NCBI GenBank assembly: GCA_902464195.1
Contig: CABQJB010000101.1
Location: forward strand, 1-7,202
Length of the DNA stretch: 7,202 nucleotides
Direction of reading: 5' to 3'
Origin: an uncultured Megasphaera sp.
GTDB taxonomy: Bacteria; Bacillota; Negativicutes; Veillonellales; Megasphaeraceae
The notes under the pieces were generated by a model, which saw only the letters and a program-made list of their open reading frames with translations, had not been told where the DNA came from and made no database searches. Below are positions 5,547-7,202 of this stretch, piece by piece (position 1 is the first letter of the stretch; every line of letters starts with the position of its first letter). A program made the position numbers and the translations under genes.

Positions 5547-6615
5547 ATTTCTTCGCCTCCTCGGTCATGACGGCGACGACGCGACGGACGACGTCGTCCG
5601 TCGTGATAGTGATGCGCAGGCAGTTCTTGAGGTCGGCTGCTTTATAGGAGCGGACGCAGATGTCGGCGTCGTGCAGGGCCTTGACCATGGCCGGGCCGTC
5701 GGGGACGCGGACCAGGACGAAGTTGCTCGAACTGGGATAGACCGTAAGATTCGGCACGTCCTTCAGGGCGTCGATGAAATACTGGCGCGCTGCCAGTGTC
5801 GGCGGGATATTGTGGGCCAGGATTTCATCGGCATAGTCCATGGCGGCCAGGGCGGCATTCTGCGAGAGGATGTTCAGGTTATAGACGAGCTTGGTCAGGC
5901 CCAGGGCATCGATGACTTCCTTCTGGGCTACGCCATAACCGACGCGGCAGCCGGCCAGTCCGAAGGCCTTGGACAGGGTGCGGATGACGATGAGGTTGTC
6001 GTACTGGGAGAGCTTGCTGATGATGCTCGGCGCGCCGGCAAATTCCAGGTATGCTTCATCGACGACGACGATATTGTCGGCAGCCTGGACCAGACTTTCG
6101 ACGTAATCCAGAGGCAGCAGTTCCCCTGTCGGGTTGTTCGGGTTGCAGAGGACCGTCACTTTCGGCTGGAGTTCCTTCACTTTGGCCAGGAGGCCGTCGC
6201 GGTCGCGGCGGTAGCCGTCAAGGTCGGGCACGGTGACGACCTTGGCACCGAGGACTTCGGCGTCGATGCCGTAGATGTCGAAAGTCGGCGCATGAGTCAG
6301 GAGCGTATCGCCGGGATTGATGAAGGTATTCATGATGAGGCTGATGATTTCATCACCGCCATTGCCGACGAGGACTTCCTGGGGCTGGCAGCCGACGTAT
6401 TTGGCCAGGGCCGCCCGCAATTCTTCGGCAAAGGGGTCCGGATAGTGGTACGACGGCGTCTTGGCCATGCGTTCCAGGAAATCGGCTTTGACCTTGGGGA
6501 AGTCGAAAATATTGTAGGGACTTTCATTGGCGTTGATGACGGTATGTTCCCGGATTTCCGGGACGACATAAGGTTCAAAAGAGCGGATGGTATTGCGAAG
6601 CCAGGTATTATTCAT
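5539..6615 (-). CDS. hisC: Histidinol-phosphate aminotransferase HisC
   Basis: PLP-dependent class I/II aminotransferase that converts imidazole acetol phosphate and glutamate to histidinol phosphate. The 358-residue protein has NANESP at 28-33, YHYPDP at 56-61, GNGGDEI at 84-90, NPNNPTG at 158-164, VVDEAYLEF at 184-192 and the PLP lysine Lys216 in TLSKAFGLAGCRVGY, with Arg224 after it. Length and motif order are those of ordinary HisC. Close relatives act on aromatic amino acids or on L-threonine phosphate, but the position between hisD and hisB settles the assignment. The ATG at 6615 lies eight bases inside the end of hisD behind a very strong ribosome binding site, and the gene ends in an eight-base overlap with hisB. 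Confidence 0.97.
   Translation of the reverse strand: MNNTWLRNTIRSFEPYVVPEIREHTVINANESPYNIFDFPKVKADFLERMAKTPSYHYPDPFAEELRAALAKYVGCQPQEVLVGNGGDEIISLIMNTFINPGDTLLTHAPTFDIYGIDAEVLGAKVVTVPDLDGYRRDRDGLLAKVKELQPKVTVLCNPNNPTGELLPLDYVESLVQAADNIVVVDEAYLEFAGAPSIISKLSQYDNLIVIRTLSKAFGLAGCRVGYGVAQKEVIDALGLTKLVYNLNILSQNAALAAMDYADEILAHNIPPTLAARQYFIDALKDVPNLTVYPSSSNFVLVRVPDGPAMVKALHDADICVRSYKAADLKNCLRITITTDDVVRRVVAVMTEEAKKYA
5556..5562 (-). promoter_or_regulatory. Ribosome binding site of hisB
   Basis: On the minus strand this reads GAGGAGG, 9 bases before the hisB ATG at 5546, entirely inside the last codons of hisC. It supports reinitiation or independent loading at the overlapping junction. Confidence 0.75.
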
Positions 6616-7202
6616 CGATTCTCCTCCTTACAGCCAGGCCGTGAGCCTGTAATCCTTCTACATTGGCAAAGCGCATGACCTTGTCGGCGACAGCTGCGAA
6701 AGCGTCTTTATCGTATTCCAGGAGGCTGCTGCGCTTGACGAAATCATAGACGCCGAGGGGTGACGAGAAAGCCGCCGTCCCCATAGTCGGCAGGGTATGA
6801 TTAGGACCGGCGAAGTAGTCGCCCAGGGGTTCCGTCGTATAGGGTCCCATGAAGATAGCACCGGCATTGACGATTTTCTTGGCCCACGTTTCGGCGTCGC
6901 TGAAGGCGATTTCCAGGTGTTCCGGCGCGATGAGGTTCATGATATCTACGGCCTGGTCCTTATCCTTGACGATGAAGAACTTGGCGTGTTTTTCAATGGA
7001 TTCGGCAGCGATGTCCTTGCGCGGCAGTTCTTCCAGCTGGCGCCGTACTTCGGCTTCGACTTCGCCGGCAAAGGCGGCGCTGGGCGTGACCAGGAAGACG
7101 GCTGCCCGGCGGTCGTGTTCGGCCTGGGCCAGGAGGTCGGCAGCGACCCAGACCGGGTTGGCGTCGTGGTCGGCCAGGACGCCGACTTCACTGGGGCCGG
7201 CG
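6608..7202 (-). CDS. hisD: Histidinol dehydrogenase HisD, 5' part beyond window edge
   Basis: Zn- and NAD-dependent enzyme that oxidises histidinol to histidine in two steps, ending the pathway. Only the last 197 residues are visible; the frame is open to the right edge. Residues equivalent to the E. coli zinc ligands and catalytic pair all fall at a constant offset of 232-233: Gln26 and His29 in AQAEHD (Q259, H262), Glu94 and His95 in APEH (E326, H327), Asp128 in GDYFAGPNH (D360), and His187 in EGLQAHGLAV (H419). About 233 residues are therefore missing upstream. Further signatures are AGPSEV at 1-6 and FSSPLGVYDF at 145-154. The ATG at 6940 is internal and not a start. The TAA stop lies inside the first codons of hisC, an eight-base overlap. 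hisG is expected further upstream. Confidence 0.97.
   Translation of the reverse strand, partial: AGPSEVGVLADHDANPVWVAADLLAQAEHDRRAAVFLVTPSAAFAGEVEAEVRRQLEELPRKDIAAESIEKHAKFFIVKDKDQAVDIMNLIAPEHLEIAFSDAETWAKKIVNAGAIFMGPYTTEPLGDYFAGPNHTLPTMGTAAFSSPLGVYDFVKRSSLLEYDKDAFAAVADKVMRFANVEGLQAHGLAVRRRIDE
6621..6630 (-). promoter_or_regulatory. Strong ribosome binding site of hisC
   Basis: On the minus strand this reads TAAGGAGGAG, ending 5 bases before the hisC ATG at 6615. It is a near-perfect anti-16S match lying wholly inside the hisD coding sequence, and it fixes the hisC start. Confidence 0.85.

Noticed and set aside
5395..6678. A 427-codon plus-strand open frame lying opposite hisC and the start of hisB
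   Set aside because: It is fully antisense to two clear, motif-complete genes. The C/G-ending codon preference of those genes removes stop codons from the opposite strand. The translation has no recognisable domain.
6608..6940. A 110-residue stand-alone protein starting at the ATG at 6940
   Set aside because: The frame continues open to the right edge and encodes conserved HisD sequence including the AQAEHD zinc-binding motif, so this Met is internal to HisD.

Overview
The whole window is one tightly packed minus-strand operon. It is the distal part of a histidine biosynthesis operon followed by two non-canonical genes. No gene is encoded on the plus strand, no RNA gene, mobile element or CRISPR array is visible, and no stretch over 20 bases lies outside a coding sequence. 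Reading in the direction of transcription (high to low coordinates), the order is hisD (its 5' part lies beyond the right edge), hisC, hisB, hisH, hisA, hisF, hisIE, a HAD-family hydrolase, and an enolase-superfamily dipeptide epimerase whose 3' end lies beyond the left edge. hisG (and hisZ, if present) is not in the window and would be expected upstream of hisD.

The order hisD-C-B-H-A-F-IE is the classic bacterial his arrangement. HisB is the short, dehydratase-only form, and HisI and HisE are fused. The fairly GC-rich DNA with C/G-ending codons, strong GGAGG-type Shine-Dalgarno sites and Bacillota-like protein sequences suggest an anaerobic Negativicutes bacterium such as Megasphaera or a relative. 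That assignment is by impression, not by database comparison.

The seven His proteins cover most of the pathway. HisIE performs the second and third steps (PR-ATP pyrophosphohydrolysis and PR-AMP ring opening). HisA isomerises ProFAR to PRFAR. HisH and HisF form the glutamine-dependent IGP synthase. HisB dehydrates IGP, HisC transaminates imidazole-acetol phosphate, and HisD oxidises histidinol to histidine. The step with no recognised enzyme here is histidinol-phosphate dephosphorylation. The HAD hydrolase directly behind hisIE has the full phosphatase catalytic set and is a natural candidate. The final gene closely resembles L-Ala-D/L-Glu epimerases of murein peptide recycling, which is an unexpected partner for histidine synthesis.

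Gene junctions range from 8-base overlaps to a 19-base gap. Each gene has its own ribosome binding site, often inside the end of the gene before it. I see no internal promoter or terminator, so co-transcription of all nine genes is likely.
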